Of a DNA stretch of 60,446 nucleotides, positions 11,361-20,863 are shown in pieces. The notes below the pieces were generated by a model, which was not told the DNA's origin, did not search any database, and worked only from the letters and a program-made list of their open reading frames with translations. Numbering within the stretch: position 1 is the stretch's first letter; every line of letters starts with the position of its first letter. Made by a program: the position numbers and the translations under genes. Source of the stretch: Silicimonas sp. (GTDB taxonomy: Bacteria; Pseudomonadota; Alphaproteobacteria; Rhodobacterales; Rhodobacteraceae); assembly GCA_022340315.1 (NCBI GenBank), contig JAJDOD010000169.1, forward strand, positions 1 through 60,446. Reading direction: 5' to 3'.

Positions 11361-11792
11361 CTATTCGCGGGGACGGGAGTAGGTCAACGTCGCACGCGCA
11401 ACCAGTGCATCGCTTCCGTCGTTGCGCAACGCGGCATCTCCCACGACAAGTCCCCGGCCCAATTTCAGGAGCGTCACTTCGGCGTCCAGGTCGCGCCCCG
11501 CTTCCGGTTTTCGCATGAAGTCGAACGAGGCGCTCGTCGTCACCGCAAGCGCCTCCTCCCCAACATGGGCGATAATCGCCAGGTAGACCGCGCAATCGGC
11601 GAGAGCGAACATCGCCGGGCCCGACACCGTGCCTCCTGGCCGCAAGTGCCTGTCACCGGGGACCAGGCGCAGGCAAAGCCGCATCGGCCCGATCTCGGTA
11701 ACGATGAAATCCTCCGCCACCTGCGGAAAGTCGCGCTCGAGGAATTCATGCAGTTGCGGGATTGTCAGAACGGGTTGGGGCTGGCGTGTCAT
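11361..11792 (-). CDS. PaaI-family hotdog thioesterase
   Basis: A 143-residue hotdog-fold protein. ATG 11792 is chosen for the AAGGAT site upstream. RPGGTVSGPAMFALADCAVYLAI is the active-site helix region, and TTSASFDFMRKPEAGRDL is the dimer strand typical of PaaI/YbgC-like acyl-CoA thioesterases. The substrate is not evident. Upstream neighbour on the other strand is a DUF1801 gene, sharing an intergenic region of 35 bp. Confidence 0.86.
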   Translation of the reverse strand: MTRQPQPVLTIPQLHEFLERDFPQVAEDFIVTEIGPMRLCLRLVPGDRHLRPGGTVSGPAMFALADCAVYLAIIAHVGEEALAVTTSASFDFMRKPEAGRDLDAEVTLLKLGRGLVVGDAALRNDGSDALVARATLTYSRPRE

Positions 11793-11827
11793 GGGGCTAT
11801 CCTTGCCGCGACTTTGGGAGGCCTGCA

Positions 11828-12214
11828 ATGTCCGATCCGCTGAAAAGCGTCGCAACCGCAAAACGCGCCGAAGCCGAGAGGCTCGATGCCATCTTCCGCG
11901 ATGTCACAGGCTGGTCGCCAAGGCTCTGGCGTGACGTCATCGGCTATGGCCAGTACCACTACCGGACAAAAGCGGGAGCCGAGGGCGATTTTCTTGCGAC
12001 CGGCTTCAACATGCGGGCGCGCGACATCTCGCTGCACATCCTGCCGGGATACTCCGAGTTCCCCGAGATCGCGGCCCGACTGGGACCACACAAGCGGGGC
12101 AGAAGCTGCTGGTACGTCAAGAGCCTCGATGTCGTCGACGAGGACGCGCTGCGCGACCTGATCAGGGCCGGGCTGGCCGACCTGGCGAAATTTGCCGAGG
12201 TGAAGGCCACCTAG
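11828..12214 (+). CDS. DUF1801-domain protein
   Basis: A 128-residue cytoplasmic protein starting at ATG 11828 after GGGAGG. The GYGQYHYRTKAGAEGDF and GFNMRARDISLHILPGY segments match the YdhG-like DUF1801 fold, and CWYVKSLDVVDEDALRDLI is its C-terminal signature. Function unknown; relatives bind small ligands or iron-chaperone-like partners. It is convergent with the M32 peptidase gene. Confidence 0.82.
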   Translation: MSDPLKSVATAKRAEAERLDAIFRDVTGWSPRLWRDVIGYGQYHYRTKAGAEGDFLATGFNMRARDISLHILPGYSEFPEIAARLGPHKRGRSCWYVKSLDVVDEDALRDLIRAGLADLAKFAEVKAT

Positions 12215-12220
12215 ACCGGG

Positions 12221-13693
12221 CTAAACTCCGTAGATCTCTCCGAACTTTGCATCGAGATAGTCCAGCAGCGGACCCTCGCCCGGCGCTTCGCCCGTGGCCC
12301 GCGTGATCACGTCACGCGGCTCGTAAAGGCCGCCGTAGCGCTGCACCTTCTCCCGCAACCACGCGGTTGCAGGCGCGGTCACGCCCCGTGCCAGATGCGC
12401 GTCCAGATCGGGCACATCACGCCTGAGCGCGGCGTGCAGACATCCCGCATAGACATTCCCCAGCGTATAGGTGGGGAAATACCCGAAGAGCGCCTCGGAC
12501 CAGTGAACGTCCTGCAATACACCGTTCGAGGGGCGGTCGACCTTCAGCCCGAAGTCCGCCTCGAAGCGCGCGTTCCACGCCTCGGGCAGGTCGGGAACCT
12601 CCAGCCGCCCGGCAATCAGGTCGCGCTCCAGATCGAAGCGCAACAGGACATGCAGGTTATAGTGCACCTCGTCGGCCTCGGTCCGGATGAACCCCGGCGC
12701 GCAGCGGTTCGCCACGGCATAGAACGTCTCGCCATCGCCGATGCCGAAATCACCGAACGTGTCGCGCATGCGCCCGAATAGCCAGCCGGTGAATGCGCGG
12801 CTGCGGCCAAGCTGGTTTTCATAGATGCGGCTCTGGCTTTCATGCACGCCCATTGACACACCGCGCCCCAGAGGGGTCAGCAGGTACGCCGCATCTATGC
12901 CCTGCTCATAGCAGGCGTGGCCAACCTCGTGGATCGTCGAAAAGAAGCAGTTGAACGGATCCTCCGGCACGGTCCGCGTTGTGATCCGAACATCCAGCCC
13001 GGATCCCGACGAGAACGGATGTACCGCCTTGTCGATCCGGCCATGCGCGCTGTCATAGCCGAATGCGCGCGCAAGTTCTGTAGACAGCGCAAGCTGCCCC
13101 GCCTCGTCGAACCGCCACCCCAGCCTGGGCACCTCGCGATCCGACCCCATCACCCGCTCGCGCAACGCCACAAGGCGCGGGCGCAGGGCTCCGAACATTG
13201 CCTCAAGCTCGGCCTCGGTCGCGCCGGGCTCGTAGTCGTCCAGCAGAGCGTTGTAGAGGTTGCCATCCTCCGAAAGCGCCGCGGCCTTCTCCCGCGCAAG
13301 ACCCAGCACCTCGGCCAGCTTGGGCGCGAAGAGTGCATAGTCGTCGGTCGCCCGCGCCTCGGCCCAGATCCGGTGCGCCAGCGACGTGGTCCGCGCCAAC
13401 GCGGCCGAAAGCTTCTCGGGCACGCGCCGGGTCCGCTCGAAACGATGACGAATCTTGTGCAACTGCCGTTCCGCCTCGGCGCTTTCGGGACGGGCAGCCT
13501 CCAGCCATTCCCCGATCCGGGGATCGGTGCGCCGACGATGCAGAACTCCGTCCAGCGCGGCCATTTCCTCGGCCCGCTGCTCGGCCGCGCCGGGCGGCAT
13601 GACCGTTTCCTGGTCCCATCCCAACCGGCCCATGACCTGCCCCAGCGCTTCGGTTTCGCGCTGGAAAGCCATCAACTCGTCATAGGCACTCAT
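12221..13693 (-). CDS. M32-family metallocarboxypeptidase (Taq type)
   Basis: A 490-residue zinc carboxypeptidase, cytoplasmic. The HEVGH zinc motif is at residues 255-259 with the catalytic Glu at 256; HESQSRIYENQLGR and DEVHYNLHVLLRFDLE follow as in M32 enzymes. ATG 13693 overlaps the stop of ctaA (ATGA), so the two are co-translated. An in-frame extension to 14008 lies wholly within ctaA and is rejected. Family members trim basic or broad-specificity C-terminal residues. Confidence 0.94.
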   Translation of the reverse strand: MSAYDELMAFQRETEALGQVMGRLGWDQETVMPPGAAEQRAEEMAALDGVLHRRRTDPRIGEWLEAARPESAEAERQLHKIRHRFERTRRVPEKLSAALARTTSLAHRIWAEARATDDYALFAPKLAEVLGLAREKAAALSEDGNLYNALLDDYEPGATEAELEAMFGALRPRLVALRERVMGSDREVPRLGWRFDEAGQLALSTELARAFGYDSAHGRIDKAVHPFSSGSGLDVRITTRTVPEDPFNCFFSTIHEVGHACYEQGIDAAYLLTPLGRGVSMGVHESQSRIYENQLGRSRAFTGWLFGRMRDTFGDFGIGDGETFYAVANRCAPGFIRTEADEVHYNLHVLLRFDLERDLIAGRLEVPDLPEAWNARFEADFGLKVDRPSNGVLQDVHWSEALFGYFPTYTLGNVYAGCLHAALRRDVPDLDAHLARGVTAPATAWLREKVQRYGGLYEPRDVITRATGEAPGEGPLLDYLDAKFGEIYGV

Positions 13694-14838
13694 GCGCCAC
13701 CTCTCACGGATTGGGAAATCGGATACTGCGCCAGGAACCGCGCCCTTAGGATCAGAGTGAACAAGAGAACCGCCCCGAACTGGTGCAGAAGCGCCAGCGA
13801 GGCCGGCGCGAGATAGATCACGGCGGCAATGCCGAGCAATAATTGCAGGAGCATCATGGCCATAGCCGCGTTGAACGCACCCCGCGTTCGGGTATTGGCA
13901 GACCGCCGGGCCCGCAGCCAGACCACGATCCCGAAGACGAAAAGCAGGTAGCCCGACACCCGGTGCATGAACTGCACAAGGCCCGCATCCTCGAAGAAGT
14001 TTCGCCAAACGGGTGTCAGCGACAGGGGCTCGGGAGGCAGCCAGTAGCCCCCCATCAGGGGCCAGTCGTTGAAGCTTCGACCCGCGTCGATACCGGCAAC
14101 CAGCGCGCCGAGCAGGATCTGCAGAAAGGCGAAATGCATCAGCCCGGTGCCCATCGAAAACAGCTTGCCGTCCCGGCCTCTCCGCGCCTGCATCAGATCG
14201 GCCTCACGCCGGCCCAGCATGAGAATGTACCAGGCCAGCAGGCCGAGGATAACGAAGGCAAGGCCGAGGTGTACCGCCAGCCTGTAGGAAGCAACGTCAA
14301 GCATCTCGCCCTTCAGGCCGCTCGACACCATCCACCACCCGATCGCGCCCTGTAAGCCACCCAGAAGGCCGGGGACCAGCAACCGCCCCGTCCAGCCCGC
14401 CGGAATACGGCGTGCGACCAGAAAGCCGAGAAAGCCCACTGCCCACACAAGCCCGATGGCCCGGCCCAACTGCCGGTGACCCCATTCCCACCAGTAGATG
14501 GTCTTGAATTCGTCCAGCGTCATGCCGCGGTTCTGAAGCTGGTACTCCGGGATTGCCTGGTATTTCTCGAACTCCGCTGACCAATCCGCATCCGAGAGCG
14601 GGGGCAGGGCGCCGGTTACCGGCCGCCACTCGGTGATCGACAGCCCGCTGTCGGTCAGCCGCGTCAGCCCGCCCACGGCGATCATCACCACGACCATCGC
14701 GAAAAGCACCATCAACCACACCCGGATGCCGCGCCGGGCGCCGCGCCGGGCGGCCTTGTCGATGACACCGGTCTGTCGCTCAGGCCGCGTGCCGGTCTCG
14801 GCTCCGACTTCCTCGAAGATGCTGCGTTTGTCACTCAT
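13690..14838 (-). CDS. ctaA: Heme A synthase (COX15/CtaA type)
   Basis: A 382-residue membrane protein with about eight hydrophobic segments. The blocks GGLTRLTDSGLSITEWRPVTG, EFKTIYWWEWGHRQLGR and VQFMHRVSGYLL carry the conserved heme-ligating histidines of COX15-type enzymes, which oxidise heme O to heme A for cytochrome c oxidase. ATG 14838 has GGAAGGA 8 nt upstream. The downstream gene overlaps by 4 bp. The longer alpha-proteobacterial/mitochondrial form, not the short Bacillus form. Confidence 0.95.
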   Translation of the reverse strand: MSDKRSIFEEVGAETGTRPERQTGVIDKAARRGARRGIRVWLMVLFAMVVVMIAVGGLTRLTDSGLSITEWRPVTGALPPLSDADWSAEFEKYQAIPEYQLQNRGMTLDEFKTIYWWEWGHRQLGRAIGLVWAVGFLGFLVARRIPAGWTGRLLVPGLLGGLQGAIGWWMVSSGLKGEMLDVASYRLAVHLGLAFVILGLLAWYILMLGRREADLMQARRGRDGKLFSMGTGLMHFAFLQILLGALVAGIDAGRSFNDWPLMGGYWLPPEPLSLTPVWRNFFEDAGLVQFMHRVSGYLLFVFGIVVWLRARRSANTRTRGAFNAAMAMMLLQLLLGIAAVIYLAPASLALLHQFGAVLLFTLILRARFLAQYPISQSVRGGA

Positions 14839-14895
14839 GGCCCGCGTCCTTCCCAACGTTCCGGGAACCTATGTCCCGGAACCTGTCCGGTCCAG

Positions 14896-15630
14896 TCACT
14901 CGCCGCGTTCTTTCCAGCGGACCATCTGTCGCAGGATGCCGTGCAACACCTGCACGTCGGCCCGCGTCAGCGGCATCCGCGACCAGAGATTTCGCAGAAC
15001 CTGTTTCATCCCCTCGGCCTTCTCCGCCGGAAAGAAGAATCCGGCCTCGTCCAGGCGTTCCTCGTAGTGCTGTCCCAGCTTGTCGATCTCCAGCCCCGTG
15101 GCCGGGACTGTTCCGGCAAGCGCGGTCTCGACCCCGGCGACGTGCGTTGTCGCCCGCCGCCATTCATAGGCCGCCAGAAGCACGCATTGCGCAAGGTTGA
15201 GCGACGGAAAATCCGGGTTCACCGGCACCGAGATGATCGCATTGGCCCGCGCGATGTCGTCGTTTTCCAGCCCCGCGCGCTCGGGACCGAATAATACCGC
15301 GACGCGCTGCCCGGCCGAGATCCGCGATGCCGCCTCGCGCATTGCCGCCTCCGGCGAATAGACGTCCTTGGTCAGATCGCGCGGTCTCGCAGTGGTGGCG
15401 AAAACAAACTGTGCCTCGCCAATCGCGTCCGCCGTGGAAGGGAAAAGCCGCGCCGCATCAAGAAGTCGTCCCGCGCCGCTGGCCATCGCGACCGCCCTGG
15501 GGTTCGGCCAGCCGTCGCGCGGCGCCACGACGGCCATCCGGTCCAGACCGAAGTTCCACATCGCACGCGCCGCCGCACCCACGTTCTCGCCCATCTGGGG
15601 GCGAACCAGCACGAAATCCGGCTGCGTCAT
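14896..15630 (-). CDS. trmJ: tRNA/rRNA 2'-O-methyltransferase TrmJ-type (SpoU)
   Basis: A 244-residue SPOUT methyltransferase. RPQMGENVGAAARAMWNFG opens the family, LFGPERAGLENDDI and FPSLNLAQCVLLAAYE are the SAM-binding knot motifs. TrmJ methylates the 2'-OH of residue 32 in several tRNAs. Its ATG overlaps by one base the stop of the lipoprotein gene upstream, so they are co-expressed. The RNA target is inferred from family. Confidence 0.9.
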   Translation of the reverse strand: MTQPDFVLVRPQMGENVGAAARAMWNFGLDRMAVVAPRDGWPNPRAVAMASGAGRLLDAARLFPSTADAIGEAQFVFATTARPRDLTKDVYSPEAAMREAASRISAGQRVAVLFGPERAGLENDDIARANAIISVPVNPDFPSLNLAQCVLLAAYEWRRATTHVAGVETALAGTVPATGLEIDKLGQHYEERLDEAGFFFPAEKAEGMKQVLRNLWSRMPLTRADVQVLHGILRQMVRWKERGE

Positions 15631-16076
15631 CAGTTCAGATAGACCTCGAGCGTGACCAACTCGGTCAGAGGCGCATCCAGGAGCCTCAGCGCGGCCAGCG
15701 AAACCCGGCTCGATCCGCCCGCGATGGGGCGAAGGTCGACCGCGACCGTCCGCCCGGTCTTTGGATTGCGGATACGGCCCTTGGCCGGCGCATCCACCAG
15801 CGGCGTTTCCATCCAGAAGCCCGGCGCACCTGCATCGCCCAGCGAGGCAACGGTTGTCCCAAGGACATTCCCGCCCGCCGAGGCCGAGGCCGCGGCGTCG
15901 CGCTGGGTCGCACTTGTGGTATCGAAATCCTCGATCGTCCGCGCATCCTCGCCTGGCAGCTCCAGCCCGGTTGCATCGTCGATCGACGGCGGCGGCGCAT
16001 TGTCGAACCGATCGGTCGGGAAGATCTGGCCGCAGGCGCCAAGGACAAGGGTCAGGGAAAGCAAAGCGTATCTCAT
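15630..16076 (-). CDS. Lipoprotein of unknown function
   Basis: A 148-residue protein with a lipoprotein signal ([15 protein letters not shown], cysteine at about residue 15). The middle is Ala/Ser-rich, and the C-terminal half ([19 protein letters not shown], then [22 protein letters not shown]) looks folded. No domain is recognised. The stop overlaps the trmJ start by one base. The gene is divergent from moaA, with under 90 bp between them. Confidence 0.72.
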   Translation of the reverse strand: MRYALLSLTLVLGACGQIFPTDRFDNAPPPSIDDATGLELPGEDARTIEDFDTTSATQRDAAASASAGGNVLGTTVASLGDAGAPGFWMETPLVDAPAKGRIRNPKTGRTVAVDLRPIAGGSSRVSLAALRLLDAPLTELVTLEVYLN

Positions 16077-16164
16077 GCCCGACAATCTAGACGCCCGGCG
16101 AGCCGCCTTCAACGCCCATGAAGGCTTGCAGAGGGAACCCGCGCACTCTACCTTCGGATTGCTC

Positions 16165-17172
16165 ATGACCATGCCGCCGCTCATAGACCCGTTTGCACGT
16201 CCGATCAGCTACCTGCGCGTATCGGTGACGGATCGCTGCGACTTCCGCTGCGTGTATTGCATGGCGGAAAACATGACATTTCTGCCGAAACGAGAGCTTC
16301 TGACTCTCGAAGAACTTGACCGGATGTGTTCCGCCTTCGTGAGGATGGGTGTCGAGAAACTGCGGATCACCGGCGGCGAACCGCTGGTGCGGCGCGATAT
16401 CATGACGTTTTTCCGCGCCATGACCCGCCATCTCGAAAGCGGCGCGCTCAGGGAGCTGACGCTGACAACCAATGGCTCGCAGCTTGCGCGCTTCGCGGAC
16501 GATCTCAAGGCGGCGGGCGTGCGGCGGGTGAACGTCTCGCTCGACACGCTGGACGAGGCGAAGTTCGCCCGCGTCACCCGCTGGGGCCGCCTGCCGCAGG
16601 TGCTGAAGGGCATCGACGCCGCGCAGAAGGCGGGGCTTCGGGTCAAGATCAACACCGTGGCCCTGAAGGGCTTCAACGAGGACGAACTGTTCCGGCTGAC
16701 CGAATGGTGCGCCGAACGGGGCATGGACCTCACCTTCATCGAGGTCATGCCGATGGGCGATCTCGGCGGCGAAGACCGTGTGGGACAGTACTGGAGCCTC
16801 AAGGAGCTGCGAGGGCAACTGGCCGAGCGCTACACGCTCACCGATCTCGACCATCGCACCGGTGGCCCGGCTCGTTACGTGGAATTGGACGAAACCGGCC
16901 AGCAGGTCGGCTTCATCACGCCGCTCACCCACAATTTCTGCGAAAGCTGCAATCGCGTGCGGCTGACCTGTACGGGCGAACTCTTCATGTGCCTTGGCCA
17001 GGAGGACAACGCGGATCTGCGCACGCCCTTGCGCGCCTCCGAAGCCGACGACCAGCTCGAAGAGGCGATCCGCACCGCCATCGCCCGCAAGCCCAAAGGT
17101 CACGATTTCGATTATTCGCGCCAGCGCGCCGATGGTCAGGTGTCGCGCCACATGAGCCACACCGGCGGCTAG
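16165..17172 (+). CDS. moaA: GTP 3',8-cyclase MoaA
   Basis: A 335-residue radical SAM enzyme for the first step of molybdenum cofactor synthesis. The N-terminal cluster motif CDFRCVYC uses Cys 25, 29 and 32. [12 protein letters not shown] follows, and the second iron-sulfur cluster site is [18 protein letters not shown]. It ends in the required Gly-Gly. ATG 16165 or 16171 are both possible. No other moa genes are nearby. Confidence 0.96.
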   Translation: MTMPPLIDPFARPISYLRVSVTDRCDFRCVYCMAENMTFLPKRELLTLEELDRMCSAFVRMGVEKLRITGGEPLVRRDIMTFFRAMTRHLESGALRELTLTTNGSQLARFADDLKAAGVRRVNVSLDTLDEAKFARVTRWGRLPQVLKGIDAAQKAGLRVKINTVALKGFNEDELFRLTEWCAERGMDLTFIEVMPMGDLGGEDRVGQYWSLKELRGQLAERYTLTDLDHRTGGPARYVELDETGQQVGFITPLTHNFCESCNRVRLTCTGELFMCLGQEDNADLRTPLRASEADDQLEEAIRTAIARKPKGHDFDYSRQRADGQVSRHMSHTGG

Positions 17173-17256
17173 CCCGACATCATTTCGCCACAGTTTCGGC
17201 AAGTTCTTCTGACTTGCTCGCCTGCGTGCGGGGCCATCGAGCAAAGGAGCGCGACC

Positions 17257-17511
17257 ATGCGCAAGCTCTTGATCCTGGTGCCGGTCATCGGCCTGGCCGC
17301 CTGTGCACAGACCACCGAAGCGGTGAATTCGGATGCGTCCGCCGCGAACGTGACCTACGAGACCGCCAAATATTTCTCGACCAGCACAAGGAACGTGCGC
17401 GTCGGCAATTTCGAGCAAGGCGTCTTTGGCACACAGTACAAGGCACGTGTCGGCGGCCGTATGTACGACTGCCGCTACATGCGTTCGCTTGTAACCTGCG
17501 AGAACGCCTGA
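17257..17511 (+). CDS. Small lipoprotein
   Basis: An 84-residue protein with AAAGGAG upstream of ATG 17257. The signal MRKLLILVPVIGLAAC has a lipobox with cysteine at 16. The mature part ends in a short cysteine-containing segment (MYDCRYMRSLVTCENA) that could form one disulfide. No family is recognised. It lies between moaA and the convergent glmS. Confidence 0.65.
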   Translation: MRKLLILVPVIGLAACAQTTEAVNSDASAANVTYETAKYFSTSTRNVRVGNFEQGVFGTQYKARVGGRMYDCRYMRSLVTCENA

Positions 17512-17525
17512 CACCCTGGGCTTTC

Positions 17526-17549
17526 ATGGCGGGGCCGACGCCTCGCCAT
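17526..17549. terminator. Hairpin between convergent genes
   Basis: ATGGCGGGGC pairs with GCCTCGCCAT in a 10-bp stem (one G-T) around a 4-nt CGAC loop. It sits between the ends of the small lipoprotein gene and glmS, so a bidirectional terminator is likely, although no T tract follows on either strand. Confidence 0.5.
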
Positions 17550-17565
17550 CCAGAAGGCTAGGCGC

Positions 17566-19380
17566 CTATTCCACGGTGACCGATTTCGCCAGGTTCCGCG
17601 GCTGATCGACATCCGTGCCCTTTGCGACAGCGGTGTAATAGGCCAGCAACTGCGCGGGGACAGCATAAACGATCGGCGCGACCAGGTGCGGGGTCTCCGG
17701 CATCTCGATCACGCGCCATGTCCCCTCACGGGCAATCTTCGCCCCGGCCCGGTCCGTGACCAGAACGATCTTGCCGCCGCGTGCCATCACTTCCTGCATG
17801 TTGGAAACGGTCTTGTCGAAAAGCCCGTCCTGCGGCGCCATGACAATGACCGGCACGTTTCGGTCGATCAGCGCGATCGGCCCATGCTTCAACTCGCCGC
17901 TCGCATAACCTTCGGCGTGTATATAACTGATTTCCTTCAGTTTCAGAGCGCCCTCAAGCGCCAGCGGGTACATCTGCCCGCGACCCAGGAACAGAATGTC
18001 CTGCGCCTCGGCCAGCTTGTTGCCGGTCGCCTCGATATCGCCCGCCGCGGCCAGAGCCTGGCTTGCCAGGCCGGGGATGCTCCGCAAGGCTTCCAGATGC
18101 CCGGCAAAGGCCGCATCGTCCAGGCGCCCACGGTCGCGCGCCGCCTTCAGCGCCAGGACCAGCAGCACAAGCAACTGGCAGGTAAACGCCTTGGTCGAGG
18201 CCACGCCGATCTCCGCGCCTGCATGGATCGGCAGTGAGATGTCGCTTTCCCGCGCAATGGAGCTCTCCGGCACGTTGACCACCGACAGGACACGGCTCGA
18301 CGCCGCAACATGGCGCAGCGCAGCGAGCGTGTCCGCGGTTTCGCCGGACTGGCTCACAAAGACCGAGAGCGTGTTCTTTCCGATGGGCGGGCTCCGGTAC
18401 CGGAACTCCGATGCGACATCGACTTCGACGGGAATACCTGCCAGTTGTTCGATCCAGTACTTGGCGGTCGCGCAGGCAAAAAAGGCAGTCCCGCAGGCGA
18501 CCATAACAATCCGTTCTATCTCGTTGAAATCAGGAACGGATTCGGGAAGAACAAGCCCGTTTCCGGACACGTAATGTGACAGGGCATCCGCCAGTACCGT
18601 CGGCTGCTCTGCTATCTCCTTGGCCATGAAATGCTTGTGGCCACCCTTGCTGATTTGCGCAGTGTCGATGCGAACCTTCCTGACCTCGCGGTTCGCACTC
18701 CGGCCCTCGGCGTCCCAGATCTCGGCGCCTTCGCGGGTCAACACCGCCCGGTCGCCTTCCTCGAGGTATGTGATCCGGTCGGTCAGGGGCGCCAACGCGA
18801 TCGCGTCCGAGCCTAGGTACATCTCGCCCGCACCCCAACCGATGGCGAGAGGCGAGCCCTTGCGCGCCGCGACAATCAGATCGCTCTCGCCCTCGAAAAG
18901 AAACGCCAGCGCGAAAGCGCCTTCCAGCCGCGCAATCGTCTGCTCGGCAGCATCGCGCGGCGCAAGGCCCTGGTCGAGGAAGCTTTGCGCCAGAAGCGAC
19001 ACGGTCTCGGTATCAGTCTCCGTCTCCGTCGCATACCCCTTCGCCGCAAGGTCCTCGCGCAGGGACTTGTAATTCTCAATGATTCCATTGTGCACCACTG
19101 CAACCGGTCCCGACCGGTGCGGGTGCGCATTGATCACCGACGGTGCGCCATGCGTCGCCCACCGCGTGTGCCCGATGCCCGAGCGACCGGGCAGGGGGTC
19201 GTGCACCAGAAGATCGGCCAGGTTCACCAGCTTTCCGACAGCCCGGCGCCGGTCCAGCCGGCCCTCGTTGACGGTCGCGATTCCGGCGCTGTCATAGCCC
19301 CTGTATTCCAGCCGTTTCAGCGCTTCGACCAGGATCGGGGCCGCCTCGTGTTCGCCAAGTATGCCAACGATTCCACACAT
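17566..19380 (-). CDS. glmS: Glutamine-fructose-6-phosphate aminotransferase
   Basis: A 604-residue enzyme making glucosamine 6-phosphate from fructose 6-phosphate and glutamine, for cell wall and lipopolysaccharide. It begins MCGIVGILG, where Cys 1 of the mature enzyme is the glutaminase nucleophile. Two SIS sugar-isomerase domains follow (SQSGETADTL, LGRGQMYPLALEGALKLKE), and it ends NLAKSVTVE, the classical tail. It is 4 bp after glmU in the same operon. No glmS ribozyme-like leader is present since there is no leader space. Confidence 0.97.
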   Translation of the reverse strand: MCGIVGILGEHEAAPILVEALKRLEYRGYDSAGIATVNEGRLDRRRAVGKLVNLADLLVHDPLPGRSGIGHTRWATHGAPSVINAHPHRSGPVAVVHNGIIENYKSLREDLAAKGYATETETDTETVSLLAQSFLDQGLAPRDAAEQTIARLEGAFALAFLFEGESDLIVAARKGSPLAIGWGAGEMYLGSDAIALAPLTDRITYLEEGDRAVLTREGAEIWDAEGRSANREVRKVRIDTAQISKGGHKHFMAKEIAEQPTVLADALSHYVSGNGLVLPESVPDFNEIERIVMVACGTAFFACATAKYWIEQLAGIPVEVDVASEFRYRSPPIGKNTLSVFVSQSGETADTLAALRHVAASSRVLSVVNVPESSIARESDISLPIHAGAEIGVASTKAFTCQLLVLLVLALKAARDRGRLDDAAFAGHLEALRSIPGLASQALAAAGDIEATGNKLAEAQDILFLGRGQMYPLALEGALKLKEISYIHAEGYASGELKHGPIALIDRNVPVIVMAPQDGLFDKTVSNMQEVMARGGKIVLVTDRAGAKIAREGTWRVIEMPETPHLVAPIVYAVPAQLLAYYTAVAKGTDVDQPRNLAKSVTVE

Positions 19381-19384
19381 CGCT

Positions 19385-20731
19385 TCAGCCTTTCCTTGCC
19401 GCCTTCGCCGCACGCAAGCGGGCAAAGAGCTTCCGGGCCAACCCCGGCTTGTTGACCTGCGGCGCACGCGCCAGCGCCATGTCGCCCGGCGGCACGTCCT
19501 TCGTGATGACCCCGCCCGTGGCGGTCATGGCCTCGTCGCCAATGGTCACCGGCGCTACCAGCATGGTGTTCGAGCCGATGAAGACGTCGCGGCCGATCTC
19601 GGTCCGGTGCTTGAAGACACCGTCATAGTTGCAGGTGATCGTCCCCGCTCCGATATTCGTCCGCTCGCCCACTCTGGCGTCACCGACATAGCTCAAATGA
19701 TTGACCTTGGCGCCTTCCCCGATCTCGGCGTTCTTCACCTCGACGAAGTTGCCCACCTTGCTGTCGTTCGCCAATTCCGCCCCCGGTCGCAACCGGGCAT
19801 AAGGACCGACAACGGCCCGCGCGCCGACATGTGCGCCCTCAAGGTGCGAAAACGCCCGGATGTGCGCCCCGGTCTCGACGGTCACGCCAACGCCGAAAAC
19901 CACGTAGGGCTCCACCACCGCATCCCGCCCGATCACCGTGTCGAACGAGAACTGCACGGTATCCGGCGCCTGCAAGGTCACGCCATCCGCCAGCGCAACC
20001 GCCCGCGCTGCCTGCTGAAAAACCGCCTCGGCGGCGGCAAGGTCTGCCCGCGTGTTCACCCCAAGCGTCTCGGCCTCGTCACATGTCGCGACACGCGTGA
20101 CAAGACCCTCGCGCGCGGCCAGGGCGGGGATGTCCGTCAGGTAAAACTCACCCGAGGCATTGTCGTTGCCCACTTCGGCGGCGAGCCGCATCAGAACCTC
20201 GGCATCGGCCAGAACAACACCAGAGTTACAAAGACTTATCCCACGTTCCTCATCGCTCGCGTCCTTGAACTCCACGATGCGCAGCAACCTTTCGCCCTCG
20301 GTCACCATCCGTCCGTACCGCCCCGGATCGCGCGCCTCGAAACCGAGAAACACGATATCGGCACCCCCGTTGCGCATGGCCTGCATCCGCTCCAGCGTCT
20401 CGGGCCGGATGAACGGCGTATCGCCATAGAGGATAACCACATCGCCGCCGGCACCCTTCAGAGCCTCGGCGGCCTGCAACACGGCATGCGCGGTGCCAAG
20501 CTGCTCGGCCTGCTCGGCAACCAGAATGTCGGGATCAACCTCCCGCGCCGCTGCCGCCACGGCTTCGGCCCCGTGGCCAACCACGATCACCCGCCGCCCG
20601 TCCAGCGCGGATGCCGAGGCCAGTGCATGCTGAAACAGCGGCGCCCCGGCGATCCGGTGCAACACCTTCGGCATGTCCGACTGCATCCGCGTGCCCTCGC
20701 CGGCGGAGAGAAGAATCAGGTGAGTAGGCAT
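19385..20731 (-). CDS. glmU: Bifunctional GlmU uridylyltransferase/acetyltransferase
   Basis: A 448-residue enzyme. The N-terminal nucleotidyltransferase shows LLSAGEGTRMQSDMPKVLH. The C-terminal left-handed beta-helix of hexapeptide repeats (VNHLSYVGDARVGERTNIGAG, ITCNYDG) carries the acetyltransferase. Product is UDP-GlcNAc for peptidoglycan and lipid A. ATG 20731 gives the usual MPTHLILLSAG opening; GTG 20743 is an in-frame alternative. Cotranscribed with glmS; divergent from gph. Confidence 0.97.
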   Translation of the reverse strand: MPTHLILLSAGEGTRMQSDMPKVLHRIAGAPLFQHALASASALDGRRVIVVGHGAEAVAAAAREVDPDILVAEQAEQLGTAHAVLQAAEALKGAGGDVVILYGDTPFIRPETLERMQAMRNGGADIVFLGFEARDPGRYGRMVTEGERLLRIVEFKDASDEERGISLCNSGVVLADAEVLMRLAAEVGNDNASGEFYLTDIPALAAREGLVTRVATCDEAETLGVNTRADLAAAEAVFQQAARAVALADGVTLQAPDTVQFSFDTVIGRDAVVEPYVVFGVGVTVETGAHIRAFSHLEGAHVGARAVVGPYARLRPGAELANDSKVGNFVEVKNAEIGEGAKVNHLSYVGDARVGERTNIGAGTITCNYDGVFKHRTEIGRDVFIGSNTMLVAPVTIGDEAMTATGGVITKDVPPGDMALARAPQVNKPGLARKLFARLRAAKAARKG

Positions 20732-20863
20732 CTGCTCGGCCACTCCGTTCTATTTATTTCTTGCCCTCTTTTACCTGCCGGGCCACATGTCGCAAAGCGT
20801 CATGCGCATCAATTTCTGTTGCCGGACATTACACGCATGGCACCAATCTGCCGGGGAAAAGAC

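Noticed and set aside
17173-17256. Riboswitch or sRNA before the small lipoprotein
   Set aside because: Only 84 bp, with no conserved core recognised.
19361-20863. N-terminal extension of gph by about 500 codons
   Set aside because: It is antisense to glmU; HAD phosphatase motif DLDGT begins right after ATG 20864, giving the correct family length.
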